A stretch of 47,976 bases of DNA from CAYOEJ01 sp964403015 (GCA_964403015.1 CAYOEJ010000011.1:1-47976); one strand, 5' to 3'; numbered from the stretch's first letter, positions 14,452 to 23,638 are shown. Notes: generated from the letters alone by a model not told the origin. Numbers and translations are program-made.

Positions 14452-15748
14452 GCGCCGCCGCCTGTGCCGCTGCGGGAGCTGCAGCAAGGATTGCCTCGAC
14501 AGCTTCCTCATCATGAGCGGATGAGACGAACCAAGCCTCAAACACGGACGGCGGCAGGTAGACGCCTTGCTCGAGGAACGAATGGAAGAACGGCGAGTAG
14601 CGGAACTGCTCCTGGCTTTGTACCTCGGTGTAGTTCCGAGCGCCGTGCGTGGCAAGATGCTCGCCGAAGAGGAACGAGAAGAGATTGCCCACCCGCTGCA
14701 CGTGGTGTGCCACGCCAGCCTCGGTCAACGCGTTCGAAACGCCATCAGAAATAATCCGCGAGGTCTGGTCGATGGCCGAGTAAACGGCGTCGTCGGCAAG
14801 GGTAAGCGTGGCAAAACCAGCGGCGGTAGCGAGCGGGTTACCAGACAAAGTTCCGGCTTGGTAGACAGGGCCAAGCGGGGCGAGCATATCCATCACTTCG
14901 GCGGGGCCGCCAAGTGCAGCGATCGGCATTCCGCCGCCAATCACCTTTCCGAAGGTGAAGATGTCCGGGACGAACTCAGGGTCCGTTGCGTTTTCGATTC
15001 CCCAGTAGCCAGTCTTGCTCACGCGGAATCCGGTGAGTACCTCGTCGAAGATCAGGAGAGCGCCGTGCTTGTGAGCGGTGTCGAGGAGGAAGCGGTTAAA
15101 TCCGGGGTCGGGGGAGACCACGCCCATATTTGCCGGTGCCGCTTCGGTGATGATTGCGGCGATGTCCGAGCCGCGTTCGTCAAAGAGCTGGGTGATCGCC
15201 GCGCGGTCGTTGTAGTCAACAACCACGGTGTCGGCCACTGTTCCCGCCGGAACCCCGGCGGAGCTGGCCATTCCGAAGGTGGCAACGCCAGAACCTGCGG
15301 CCACGAGCAGTGGATCTTCGTGACCGTGGTAGCAGCCGGCAAACTTGATGATGAGGTCGCGGCCGGTAAAGCCGCGAGCTAGGCGGATCGCCGTCATGGT
15401 CGCTTCGGTGCCGGTGGAAACGAAACGAACTTTCTCTACCGCAATGCGATCACAGATGAGTTCGGCAAGCTTGATCTCGCCTTCGGTGGGGGCTCCAAAG
15501 CTAAGACCGTCGGGTACGGCGGCCTGCACAGCGTCGATCACGGCCGGGTGGGCGTGGCCAAGAAGCGCCGGACCCCATGACCCCACGAGATCGGCATAGC
15601 GCCGCCCTTCGACATCCGTTACCCAAGCGCCCCGTGCCGAGGCGATAAATGGCGGTGTACCACCAACCGAACCATAAGCGCGCACGGGCGAACTTACGCC
15701 TCCCGGAATGACGTTCTGTGCGCGGTCGAAAAGCTCTTGGTTGGTCAT
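14435..15748 (-). CDS. hemL: Glutamate-1-semialdehyde 2,1-aminomutase
   Basis: PLP enzyme that turns glutamate-1-semialdehyde into 5-aminolevulinate, the second step of the C5 heme route after HemA. Visible motifs: VIPGGVSSPVRA at the start, GSWGPALLGHAHP, STGTEATMTAIRLARG, LLIFDEVLTGFR (PLP Asp), and TFGKVIGGGMPIAA with the Schiff-base Lys near residue 270. I start at the second in-frame ATG (15748) because GGAG lies nine bases upstream; 15754 is too close to it. The C-terminus has an extra Ala/Gln-rich tail, AAPAAAQAAAQAEAQ. It is 75 bases after hemB on the same strand and probably in the hemE operon. Confidence 0.97.
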   Translation of the reverse strand: MTNQELFDRAQNVIPGGVSSPVRAYGSVGGTPPFIASARGAWVTDVEGRRYADLVGSWGPALLGHAHPAVIDAVQAAVPDGLSFGAPTEGEIKLAELICDRIAVEKVRFVSTGTEATMTAIRLARGFTGRDLIIKFAGCYHGHEDPLLVAAGSGVATFGMASSAGVPAGTVADTVVVDYNDRAAITQLFDERGSDIAAIITEAAPANMGVVSPDPGFNRFLLDTAHKHGALLIFDEVLTGFRVSKTGYWGIENATDPEFVPDIFTFGKVIGGGMPIAALGGPAEVMDMLAPLGPVYQAGTLSGNPLATAAGFATLTLADDAVYSAIDQTSRIISDGVSNALTEAGVAHHVQRVGNLFSFLFGEHLATHGARNYTEVQSQEQFRYSPFFHSFLEQGVYLPPSVFEAWFVSSAHDEEAVEAILAAAPAAAQAAAQAEAQ

Positions 15749-15823
15749 GGTCATCTTCTCCGATTCGTAGTGGTTCGTATCAGGATACGGTTCGTACCGT
15801 CTTAGGTTCGTGCGCGTTGGCTC

Positions 15824-16816
15824 TCATCGTCCGTTCAGGCGATTTGCGACTTCGACCGCCCAGTACGTCACGATCACGCCAGCGCCCGCGCGAGCAAAGC
15901 TCAAGATCGACTCGTCGATGACTTGCTCGCGATTGATCCATCCGTTTGCCGCAGCGGCTTCGACCATCGCGTACTCGCCCGACACCTGGTAGGCGGCAAC
16001 TGGAATGTTGGCCAGCCTCTTCGCATCTACGAGAATGTCGAGGTAGAAGCTTCCGGGCTTGACCATCACGATGTCGGCGCCCTCAGCGATATCCGAGAGG
16101 ACCTCGCGGGTTGCCTCGCTGCGATTGGCCGGATCCATCTGGTAGGTGCGACGATCTCCGGACAGCTGCGAGTCGACTGCCTCGCGGAACGGTCCGTAGA
16201 GTCCTGACGCATATTTGGCGCTGTAGGCCAGAATGGAAACTGAACTAAACCCGTGCTCATCGAGAGCTGCGCGAACCGCTGCGACCTGGCCGTCCATCAT
16301 TCCTGATAAACCGAGCATATGCGCGCCCGCCTGTGCCTGCGCTAGGCCCATCTCCACGTAGCGCTCAAGAGTGGAGTCGTTATCAACGTTGCCCGCCTCG
16401 TCAAGGAGGCCGCAATGACCGTGGTCGGTGAACTCATCGAGGCACAAATCCGCAATGATGACTGTCGAATCTCCCAACGTCTCGCGCAGCTTGGCGAGTG
16501 CAACGTTAAGAATGCCGTCTGGATTGGTGGCTTCGCTTCCCTGCGCGTCACGAACGGCGGGAATGCCGAACAGCATAATCCCGCCGACCCCGCTCGCTAC
16601 CGCCTCCTGCGCTGCCGGCACCAGCGTATCGAGCGTATGCTGCACGACGCCCGGCATGGAGCTGATATCCACCGGTTCCTCGATGCCCTCCCGGACAAAC
16701 ATGGGAAGAACGAGGTTCGAAGCAGCAACCTTCGTCTCGCGCACGAGGTTTCGCGCCGCCACGCTCATTCTGTGCCTGCGCGGCCGTGCGCCTGGAAACA
16801 TTGCCTGATCATGCAT
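15824..16816 (-). CDS. hemB: Delta-aminolevulinic acid dehydratase (porphobilinogen synthase)
   Basis: Condenses two 5-aminolevulinate molecules to porphobilinogen. The 330-residue protein has the Schiff-base lysines in LAYSAKYASGLYGPF and DIVMVKPGSFYLDI, and RPRRHRM near the start. The metal site reads DLCLDEFTDHGHCG: two of the three zinc-site cysteines are present and the middle one is Asp, an intermediate between the all-Cys zinc type and the all-Asp magnesium type. The ATG overlaps the hemD stop by eight bases, with AAAGG upstream. It is the fourth gene of the hemE operon. Confidence 0.97.
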   Translation of the reverse strand: MHDQAMFPGARPRRHRMSVAARNLVRETKVAASNLVLPMFVREGIEEPVDISSMPGVVQHTLDTLVPAAQEAVASGVGGIMLFGIPAVRDAQGSEATNPDGILNVALAKLRETLGDSTVIIADLCLDEFTDHGHCGLLDEAGNVDNDSTLERYVEMGLAQAQAGAHMLGLSGMMDGQVAAVRAALDEHGFSSVSILAYSAKYASGLYGPFREAVDSQLSGDRRTYQMDPANRSEATREVLSDIAEGADIVMVKPGSFYLDILVDAKRLANIPVAAYQVSGEYAMVEAAAANGWINREQVIDESILSFARAGAGVIVTYWAVEVANRLNGR

Positions 16817-17701
16817 GAGATAGACCTTTCTCTAACGCCGCGATGATATCGGGAACTTGCGGAGTCGCGCTCTGGATCGCGTCGATCCCAGCTGTGCGCG
16901 CGGCTTCCATCGTGGGTTTTCCTAGAACGACGACGACGGGATCGTTGGCTTTTATCCAGTCTGTAGCTTGGGCCAGCGCTGATGGTGCGGTGACAACAAT
17001 CGCCGCGGGCGAGGTGTGCTGAAGTTCGGCTCGGAACTCAGAGCGGGGCACGGGCGCGTAGATGTGGATATCCGTAACTGCATAGCCATCGCCGGTGAGG
17101 ATGGATGCGAACTCATCGGATGCACGCTCAGAGCAGGGATGAAGGATCGGTGCGGGCTCGAGCTGTCCGGACGTGAACGCTTCTACGATCGCCTCGGCGA
17201 AGTTCTTTCCTGAAGCGGGCTGCGGGCCGACGAAACTTGGCTCGATGCCTGCCTCGCGCAGGGCCTTAGCGGTGCCCTCGCCGATCGCGGCCACGGTGTG
17301 TTCTTGAACGAGCTGAGCACTCTCGTCGCTAAGAAACGTATGGGTGCGCGGGGAGGAGAAGCAGACAATTGTCCGCTGAGCGGCGTCGTCGCCCGGAGCG
17401 AGTTCGCTCTCGAGTCTTTGCAAGCCATCATCGAGTGGGTGAAATGTTGTGGGNNNNNNNNNNNNNNNNNNNNNNNNNNNNNNNNNNNNNNNNNNNNNNN
17501 NNNNNNNNNNNNNNNNNNNNNNNNNNNNNNNNNNNNNNNNNNNNNNNNNNNNNCGAGTTCGCTCTCGAGTCTTTGCAAGCCATCATCGAGTGGGTGAAAT
17601 GTTGTGGGCGCGAGCGCGGTAACGGCAAGTCCCGCTTTCGCGGCTGCCGCAGCCATGCCTGACCCACACGTGGCTCGCGTAATGACGACGCGATGGTTCA
17701 T
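16809..17701 (-). CDS. hemD: Uroporphyrinogen-III synthase (interrupted by false gap)
   Basis: Cyclises hydroxymethylbilane with inversion of ring D to uroporphyrinogen III. As printed the gene is broken by 100 N, but the 55 bases before the gap (17399-17453) are identical to the 55 after it (17554-17608). Removing one copy and the N's leaves 738 bases, 245 codons plus stop, one open frame from MNHRVVITRATCGSG through VCFSSPRTHTFL, GEGTAKALREAGI, ILHPCSERASDEF and VVTAPSALAQATDWI to KGLSHA. This is a normal HemD length and pattern. The ATG overlaps the stop of the upstream cgoX-hemC fusion by one base, and the stop overlaps hemB. It is not a pseudogene. Confidence 0.92.
17454..17553. other. 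False assembly gap: unmerged 55-bp contig overlap
   Basis: 100 N flanked by exact 55-base copies (17399-17453 and 17554-17608). Collapsing them restores the hemD reading frame, so the true gap length is negative and the duplicate is an artefact. Confidence 0.9.
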
Positions 17702-20016
17702 TACTCGATTCCACCCACATGACGAGCGCCCGCTTCGACGAGTCTGCGTGCGAGCGCCGTGCCAACCTCGCGAGAGGTCTCGTCGTCATCGAGATCGATC
17801 GGCGCAGTCGAACTGTCCTCGAGAACAATCTGGCCGTCGTCGCTAATAACGCGAGCACGCACGGTCATCTCGGTACCGTCGAGGGTGGCGAGCACGCCAA
17901 CCGGGGTGGTACAGCCTGCGCCGAGTTCGCTCATGAACGCGCGTTCGGCAACTGCGGCCGCCTGCGCATTCGGATCACGTATGGCCTCGACGCCCGCGCG
18001 GATCTTCCTAGCTCTTTCGTCTGCCGGCTCGCTCGGAATCTCGATGGCAAGAATCCCTTGGCAGGCGGCCGGCAGCATGACGTCGGGCGAGAGAACTTCG
18101 CTCACCTCGTCCGTCAGCCCCAATCGCTCAAGACCAGCAAGAGCGAGGACGACGGCGTCCACTTCGTTACCGACCTTTGCAAGCCGGGTGGGAACATTCC
18201 CGCGAATGGGAACGAACTGGAGGTCTGGGCGAACGGCGCGAAGCTGGGCAACTCGGCGCGGAGAACCGGTCCCCACAGTCGCTCCCTGAGGGAGTGTGTC
18301 GAGAGTGTAGCTTCCCGCGCACAGCGCATCAGAAGGATCAACCCGCGCCGGAGCAACGATATCTAACCCAGGCTCGTCTTTGGACGGCAAATCCTTAGCA
18401 GAGTGCACGGCGAAATCGCAGCGGCCGGCCTTGAGGTCATCGCGCAGGGCCGTAACAAAGACGCCGGTTCCGCCAATCTCCTTGAGCGGCGCCGTATTGA
18501 CGTCGCCTTCAGTCACCACCTCGTGGATGTGGAAGTGGGAGAATTCCGAGGCATCGACGAGATTCCGTGCGACCATCGTGGATTGGGTGAGGGCTAGCTG
18601 CGAGCCTCGAGTTCCAATCGACGCCGATCCGACACCAAGCTCCTCGGCCAACTCCTGAGCATGGTCGATCACGGCGCTCAGTCCGGAACCGGCAACCCAA
18701 GCGCCGACGCCGTAGAGACCGGGATGATTGCCCAATCGTGAACCGAGTTCCTTGATCTGCGCGCGGAATGCAACCGAGCGGGGAGTGAGGGACTTACCCC
18801 AATTAATGAGGCGAGAATCTTTGACATTCTCCTCGGTCAACTCCACTCCCATGAGGGTCGAGGCGTCCGCGAGTGCATCGGCCAGCGTCACATCGGAGCA
18901 ATCCTCACCGGGCCTGCCGTAGGAAACGCGCAGAACGTGCCGGCCAGGGCCTGCCAGCTTTCCAAGCCACTCCCACTTTTGGGACAGGTGGGTGACCGCC
19001 TTTGCCCGCATGCCGGGCGTACCAGCTTGAACGAGGAGTCCGGAGCCGCGCGGCGCACTATCAAGGTCCGACGACTCCACGACCATCGTCCAGTGGATAA
19101 TGGACGCGGCCTCTGGAAGCGTAATGTCGTGGGGCTCGAGTTCCGCCAGAAGATCAAGGTTCGTGGCGTCGTCCGCGCCAAGGACGAGGTTCTGCGTAAA
19201 GAACGGTTCGGCGTCGGCGACCTCCACCTGCCAGCGGTACGGGCCAGCTTCAGACAACTCGGAAATGCTGGTAACGGGATGGCGCGTGAGTACGCGTCCG
19301 CCAAGTTCCTCAATCTTGGTCCGCAGTGCTCCAATGAGTGCTCCCATGCCGCCTTCGACCGAACCGACCGGACCGCCCTCGGGGCGCGCTGCCAAAATAC
19401 GCTGCACGCCGGCGGCGAGAGAACCGGTCTCCGTCATTGCCTTGATCAGGCCGGGCGTCACCGTATTTGGATCTAGTTGCCGGGGATCGGCAGAGTGGAT
19501 GCCGCCTGCGATCGGGGCAACGAGTTCGCGCAGTACCTCCGTGCCCATGCGGGCCTCGACGAGTTCTGCGAGTGAGGTCGCATCGGCGCCAACCTCAGGG
19601 CCAAGATTCTGATCTTCTAGTGCGGCTGCAAGCCCGGCGGGAGAAAGGCGCTCGCGAACGTCGTCGGCCATCGGATCCGAGGGGATGCCCAGCAGTGCAT
19701 TTTGTGGGATCAGGTGGGGCCCGGTTTCCGTGTAGACCCATGAGCGTCCGGCGGGCAGAATCTCAGCAAGACCGAGCTCCTCGGCGAGATCCTTGACCGT
19801 GTTCGACCGGCGTGCCCACGACTCTGCCCCAATATCGAAGGTCAGTGAGTCCATTGTGCTCTGAGCGACGAGACCGCCCACATTCCCGCGGCTTTCGAGA
19901 ACGACGACGTTGGAAGACCTCGCCAACAGCATCCGGTACGCGAGCGTGAGAGCTCCGATACCGCCTCCCACAATCAGTGTGCTTGCAGTGCGTTCGCGAG
20001 GGATCTTCTTCATCAT
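17701..20016 (-). CDS. Coproporphyrinogen III oxidase / porphobilinogen deaminase fusion
   Basis: A 771-residue two-enzyme polypeptide. Residues 1 to about 455 are a CgoX/HemY-type FAD oxidase: TLIVGGGIGALTLAYRM is the dinucleotide-binding motif, VVVLESRGNVGG the FAD-ribose Glu, and LYGVGAWVAGSGLSAVIDHA the C-terminal FAD-binding segment. Without any linker, residues from about 463 are a complete HemC: SIGTRGSQLALTQS, HSAKDLPS, GTGSPRRVAQLRA, PIRGNVPTRL, LPAACQGILAIE and ELGAGCTTPVGV with the Cys that anchors the dipyrromethane cofactor. HemC acts two steps before HemD/HemE finish and CgoX acts after HemE. Neighbours on both sides overlap (hemE by 4 bases, hemD by 1). There is no internal stop or frameshift. 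The domain order CgoX-HemC is not one I know as described. Confidence 0.95.
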   Translation of the reverse strand: MMKKIPRERTASTLIVGGGIGALTLAYRMLLARSSNVVVLESRGNVGGLVAQSTMDSLTFDIGAESWARRSNTVKDLAEELGLAEILPAGRSWVYTETGPHLIPQNALLGIPSDPMADDVRERLSPAGLAAALEDQNLGPEVGADATSLAELVEARMGTEVLRELVAPIAGGIHSADPRQLDPNTVTPGLIKAMTETGSLAAGVQRILAARPEGGPVGSVEGGMGALIGALRTKIEELGGRVLTRHPVTSISELSEAGPYRWQVEVADAEPFFTQNLVLGADDATNLDLLAELEPHDITLPEAASIIHWTMVVESSDLDSAPRGSGLLVQAGTPGMRAKAVTHLSQKWEWLGKLAGPGRHVLRVSYGRPGEDCSDVTLADALADASTLMGVELTEENVKDSRLINWGKSLTPRSVAFRAQIKELGSRLGNHPGLYGVGAWVAGSGLSAVIDHAQELAEELGVGSASIGTRGSQLALTQSTMVARNLVDASEFSHFHIHEVVTEGDVNTAPLKEIGGTGVFVTALRDDLKAGRCDFAVHSAKDLPSKDEPGLDIVAPARVDPSDALCAGSYTLDTLPQGATVGTGSPRRVAQLRAVRPDLQFVPIRGNVPTRLAKVGNEVDAVVLALAGLERLGLTDEVSEVLSPDVMLPAACQGILAIEIPSEPADERARKIRAGVEAIRDPNAQAAAVAERAFMSELGAGCTTPVGVLATLDGTEMTVRARVISDDGQIVLEDSSTAPIDLDDDETSREVGTALARRLVEAGARHVGGIE

Positions 20017-21143
20017 TCTCCGATGGTGGCGTTGTGAATGGTTTCAACGAGTTTGGTCAGGACCGCCGGGTCGGCTGACGGTGGCACCCCGTGGCCGAGG
20101 TTGACGATGTGGCTTTGCGCCTTCTGGCCGGCTTCGAGGACGGACATGGTGTGAGCTTCTAGAACGTCGAACGGAGCGCCGAGGAGCGCGGGGTTGATGT
20201 TGCCCTGCACGCTCGGGGATCGACCCAAACGCGTTGCTACCCGATCAATCGCGTCGGAGAGTTCTAGGTGATAGTCGACGCCGATCACATCGGCAATCTC
20301 AGCCATGTCGGCAAGGAATTCGCCAGTGCCCAGGCCGAAGTGAATCTTGGGAACCTCGATGCCTTCTAGGGCGCGCTTTGAATAGGGCAGGACGAAACGA
20401 AGGTAGTCGGCGCGCGAAAGGGAGCCGGCCCAAGAGTCGAAGAGCTGGACAGCACTCGCGCCAGCATCAATCTGTACCTTGATGAAGTCCCCGGTGAGGT
20501 CCGCGGCCCACGTCATGAGCTCGTGCCAAAGTTCGGGTTCGGCATGCATCAGCGTACGAGCTGTCAGGTGGTCCTTGGACGGACGGCCTTCAACTAGGTA
20601 TGCCGCGAGAGTGAAGGGTGCTCCACCGAATCCGATGAGCGGCACGCCCTTCATCTCATGACCCTCGCCATCGCGAGTTTCGATCTCGCTCAGCATCTCG
20701 ATAGCACCGCGCACGGCGTCGGTAATCGTTTGAGTGTCACCGAGGCGAGTGGAGATTAACTCGTGAATGTCGTCCGCCGTGCGGTAAGCCTTGCCCATGA
20801 CGGGTCCGACGCCTGGTGCAATGTCCACGTCGATATCGGCGAGCTTGAGCGGAACCATGATGTCCGAGAAAAAGATCGCGGCATCCACGTGATGACGGCG
20901 AACGGGCTGCAGCGTGATTTCGGCGGCGAGTTCGGGGGTGAGGCAGGATTCGAGCATCGTGGTGCCCTCGCGCAATTGGCGATACTCGGGAAGTGAGCGA
21001 CCCGCTTGGCGCATGAACCACACCGGGGCGACCTTGGGGCGCACGCCGCCCACCGCACACTCGAATGACGAACGCCCGCTGAGAGCTCCTTGAACAGCAT
21101 CCGGCTGCTGTCTGTCATGGCGGATCTGGTTTTCAGCCGACAT
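20013..21143 (-). CDS. hemE: Uroporphyrinogen decarboxylase
   Basis: Removes four carboxyl groups from uroporphyrinogen III to give coproporphyrinogen III. The 376-residue protein shows VAPVWFMRQAGRSLPEYR, the N-terminal family signature with active-site Arg residues, FFSDIMVPL, GFGGAPFTLAAYLVEG (second signature), VQLFDSWAGSLS, HFGLGTG and GNINPALLG. AAAGGGG lies seven bases before the ATG. It is the first gene of the leftward heme operon, divergent from hemA, and its TGA overlaps the fusion's ATG by four bases. An inverted repeat at 21169-21183 lies in its promoter region. Confidence 0.97.
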   Translation of the reverse strand: MSAENQIRHDRQQPDAVQGALSGRSSFECAVGGVRPKVAPVWFMRQAGRSLPEYRQLREGTTMLESCLTPELAAEITLQPVRRHHVDAAIFFSDIMVPLKLADIDVDIAPGVGPVMGKAYRTADDIHELISTRLGDTQTITDAVRGAIEMLSEIETRDGEGHEMKGVPLIGFGGAPFTLAAYLVEGRPSKDHLTARTLMHAEPELWHELMTWAADLTGDFIKVQIDAGASAVQLFDSWAGSLSRADYLRFVLPYSKRALEGIEVPKIHFGLGTGEFLADMAEIADVIGVDYHLELSDAIDRVATRLGRSPSVQGNINPALLGAPFDVLEAHTMSVLEAGQKAQSHIVNLGHGVPPSADPAVLTKLVETIHNATIGE

Positions 21144-21168
21144 TATTTCGCCCCTTTGTGAGTTATCG

Positions 21169-21183
21169 GAGGTCTAGAACCTC
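21169..21183. promoter_or_regulatory. Inverted repeat in the hemE-hemA divergent promoter region
   Basis: GAGGT-CTAGA-ACCTC, 26 bases upstream of the hemE start and overlapping the place expected for its -35 box (a CGATAAC -10-like hexamer follows on the minus strand). It could bind a heme or iron regulator, but it does not resemble the DtxR/IdeR box. Tentative. Confidence 0.35.
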
Positions 21184-21324
21184 TCTGGTACGTGGGATCG
21201 GCAGATGAACCCCGGTTCCATGATGGCATAGCACTATCTCAAATGTTAGCGACATCTGCGGATGGAATTGTCTGTTCTGCGTGATAGGTGGACGCGTCTT
21301 GGCGACAGTGCCATACTGTTTTCC

Positions 21325-22575
21325 GTGCCTATCGCCATTTTCTCCGTGTCGCACCGGTTTAATGAGCTATCGCTTATTGACCGTATCAGTGCTGCCGAAG
21401 AACACGCCGCACATGAGTTGCCGCGGCGTAGCTTTCGAGGAGTGGTCACTCTCTCCACGTGCAACAGGTTTGAGGTTATTGCCGATGTCACTCAGACCGG
21501 TGCGGCAACTGCCGAAATTTCCGAACTCCTAGCAGCGGCCACTGGTTTAAGTGCGGGAGATGCTGCCGCGAATCTGCAAGTCATGAGCGGCATCGATGCC
21601 ATTCGACATTTGTATTCATTGGCGGCGGGACTCGAGTCGATGGTGGTCGGCGAGCGTGAAATTATCGGCCAGCTCCGCCGGGCCTACAGCGAGGCGGTGG
21701 AATCGGGCCAAGTGACCGGCATGCTTTCGGCAGCCATTCGAGGTGCTTTACAGACTTCCAGAAAAATTGCGGTTGAGACAGACTTGGCACGTCAAGGTTC
21801 TTCCCTAGTGGCCGTCTCGCTCGGTCTTACTGGTATCGAGCGATGGAATGACGTCCGCGTGCTACTCGCAGGAACAGGCGCCTATGCCGGAGCGAGCGTG
21901 AAGGCGCTTCGCGACCGGGGAGCCCAACATATTCGCGTCTGGTCCGAGTCCGATCGCGCGCAGAAATTCGCTGAAAGCCACGGCACGAAGCTTGCCGGTA
22001 ATTTCGAAGAAGAATTGGCCAAGGCCGATCTCGTCGTGTTGTGCCGCGGAAAAGAGGCACCGGTCCTTACGGTGGAGCGTTTCGAGGCAGCCCGCGCGCT
22101 GAGCGACCGCACCGAACCCCTGCCGATCATTGATCTCGCGCTTTCAGGCGATGCCGATTCTGATATCGGAAACGACCCGCGTGCACACCTCATCACCCTC
22201 GACAGCATCAGCCACGAAGTTCCAGAAGTGGATTCAAGCGTTATCGACATGGCGAAAGAGCTGGTCGAGGAGGGCGTTCAGAAATTTACTAAAGAGCAGG
22301 CCGCACGAACGATGGATCCCGTGATCGTGGGAATGAGGGAACTCGGAGATCGAGCTTTGCAATCTGAACTCGAACGACTGCCCGAAAGTGGAGCCATCGA
22401 CGTCGAGCGTGCCGCGGCAGCCATGCGCCGAGTTTTCGCCGCGATGACCCACGGCCCAACCAGCGCCGCCCGCCAAGCGGGAATGGCAGGTAAAAGCTCA
22501 GAATTCTGGGCAGCCGCCGAGCTTGTATTCGGCTGTGAACTTCCCGAACCTCACAACGCACTGACTGACTCGTGA
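21325..22575 (+). CDS. hemA: Glutamyl-tRNA reductase
   Basis: First committed step of the C5 pathway: NADPH-dependent reduction of glutamyl-tRNA(Glu) to glutamate-1-semialdehyde. The N-terminus after the GTG start, PIAIFSVSHRFNELSLIDR, aligns with the usual VxGLSHRTAP opening. VVTLSTCNRFEV holds the catalytic Cys, LYSLAAGLESMVVGEREIIGQLRRAY is split by the conserved GE-x-x-I-x-GQ pattern, and a C-terminal dimerisation helix bundle follows. I prefer GTG at 21325 (416 residues); an ATG at 21262 would add 21 unconserved residues. No ribosome site is visible, and a CATACT hexamer sits seven bases before the GTG, so a leaderless mRNA is possible. It is divergent from hemE. Confidence 0.94.
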   Translation: MPIAIFSVSHRFNELSLIDRISAAEEHAAHELPRRSFRGVVTLSTCNRFEVIADVTQTGAATAEISELLAAATGLSAGDAAANLQVMSGIDAIRHLYSLAAGLESMVVGEREIIGQLRRAYSEAVESGQVTGMLSAAIRGALQTSRKIAVETDLARQGSSLVAVSLGLTGIERWNDVRVLLAGTGAYAGASVKALRDRGAQHIRVWSESDRAQKFAESHGTKLAGNFEEELAKADLVVLCRGKEAPVLTVERFEAARALSDRTEPLPIIDLALSGDADSDIGNDPRAHLITLDSISHEVPEVDSSVIDMAKELVEEGVQKFTKEQAARTMDPVIVGMRELGDRALQSELERLPESGAIDVERAAAAMRRVFAAMTHGPTSAARQAGMAGKSSEFWAAAELVFGCELPEPHNALTDS

Positions 22576-22586
22576 AAGGCCGATCC

Positions 22587-23612
22587 ATGCCTGATGCAAT
22601 TGCGATTTTGAGTTACGGCGGACCAAACCATCCCGACGAGGTTGTTCCGTTCCTCCGTAACGCCACAAAAGGCCGCAATATCCCTGATGAGCGTCTGAAA
22701 GTGGTGGGCGAGCACTACTACCTTTTCGGCGGCAAGTCACCGATCAACGAGCTCAATGCTGATCTTGCGCAGGCGATCACAGACGAACTTGAGGCTCGCG
22801 GAATCGCGCTGCCCGTCGTCGTCGGCAATAGAAACTGGGAACCCTACGTTACCGAGGTGTTTCAGCAGCTGAAAGCCGACGGCTACCGTGACATCGTGGC
22901 ACTTCCCACCGCCGCCTACGACTCCTATTCGTCCGCCGAGCAGTACCAAGAAGACATCGACTCGGCACTAGAGACCGTGAACGACGACGCCGGTGCGCTT
23001 CGAGTCTCACGAGTTCAGCCGTACTTCAACACTGTTGGGTTCGTCGAGCCAAATGCGCAGTTGATTGACCACGCGTTGGAAGAACATCTTGCCATGACCG
23101 GCCACGAGCCGCGCCTGCACTTCATCACCCACTCGATTCCGACGAAGATGAACGAGGAGTCGGGACGTACGGTTGGTTCAACGTACGACAAGCAGCATGA
23201 GGATGTTGCCAATGCCATCGTCGCCATGTTGCGCGATAAGGGCTGGAAGCTCGATGGGTGGGAGATCAACTACTGTTCCCGCTCGGGCTCGCCGCACACG
23301 CCGTGGCTCGAACCCGACGTCAACGACCGGCTTGATGAGCTCGCCTTCTCCGAAGAAGCAGATGCCCTACTCGAATCGGGAGTGCTGCTGGCACCGATCG
23401 GCTTCCTGTCCGATCACATGGAGGTCATTTACGACCTCGATACCCAGGCCAAAGAAACGTGCGAGAACCACGGCATTCCGATGACCCGCGCATCAACGGT
23501 CGGTATTCATCCGACGTTTGTGAGCATGCTCGTCGATCTTCTTGAAACGGGTGAACCCGCGTCAACGCCACTCACCCAAGCAGCTGGCAATATCCTTCGA
23601 CCACAGAAATAA
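22587..23612 (+). CDS. cpfC: Coproporphyrin III ferrochelatase
   Basis: Ferrochelatase family protein (HemH). In this pathway it inserts Fe(II) into coproporphyrin III to make coproheme. The 341-residue protein begins MPDAIAILSYGGPNHPDEV; FGGKSPINE, GNRNWEPYV, HFITHSIPTKM with the active-site His, NYCSRSGSPHTPWLEPD and PIGFLSDHMEVIYDLD with the conserved Glu are all visible. ATG at 22587 is preceded by AAAGG eight bases upstream and follows the hemA stop by 11 bases. Assignment to CpfC and not protoporphyrin ferrochelatase rests on the ChdC gene next door. No cysteine cluster for a 2Fe-2S centre is seen. Confidence 0.95.
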   Translation: MPDAIAILSYGGPNHPDEVVPFLRNATKGRNIPDERLKVVGEHYYLFGGKSPINELNADLAQAITDELEARGIALPVVVGNRNWEPYVTEVFQQLKADGYRDIVALPTAAYDSYSSAEQYQEDIDSALETVNDDAGALRVSRVQPYFNTVGFVEPNAQLIDHALEEHLAMTGHEPRLHFITHSIPTKMNEESGRTVGSTYDKQHEDVANAIVAMLRDKGWKLDGWEINYCSRSGSPHTPWLEPDVNDRLDELAFSEEADALLESGVLLAPIGFLSDHMEVIYDLDTQAKETCENHGIPMTRASTVGIHPTFVSMLVDLLETGEPASTPLTQAAGNILRPQK

Positions 23613-23638
23613 CGACCTACGACCGAATGGAGACAACG

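Noticed and set aside
16809..17701. hemD as a pseudogene or split gene
   Set aside because: The break is an N block flanked by identical 55-mers; collapsing them restores one frame.
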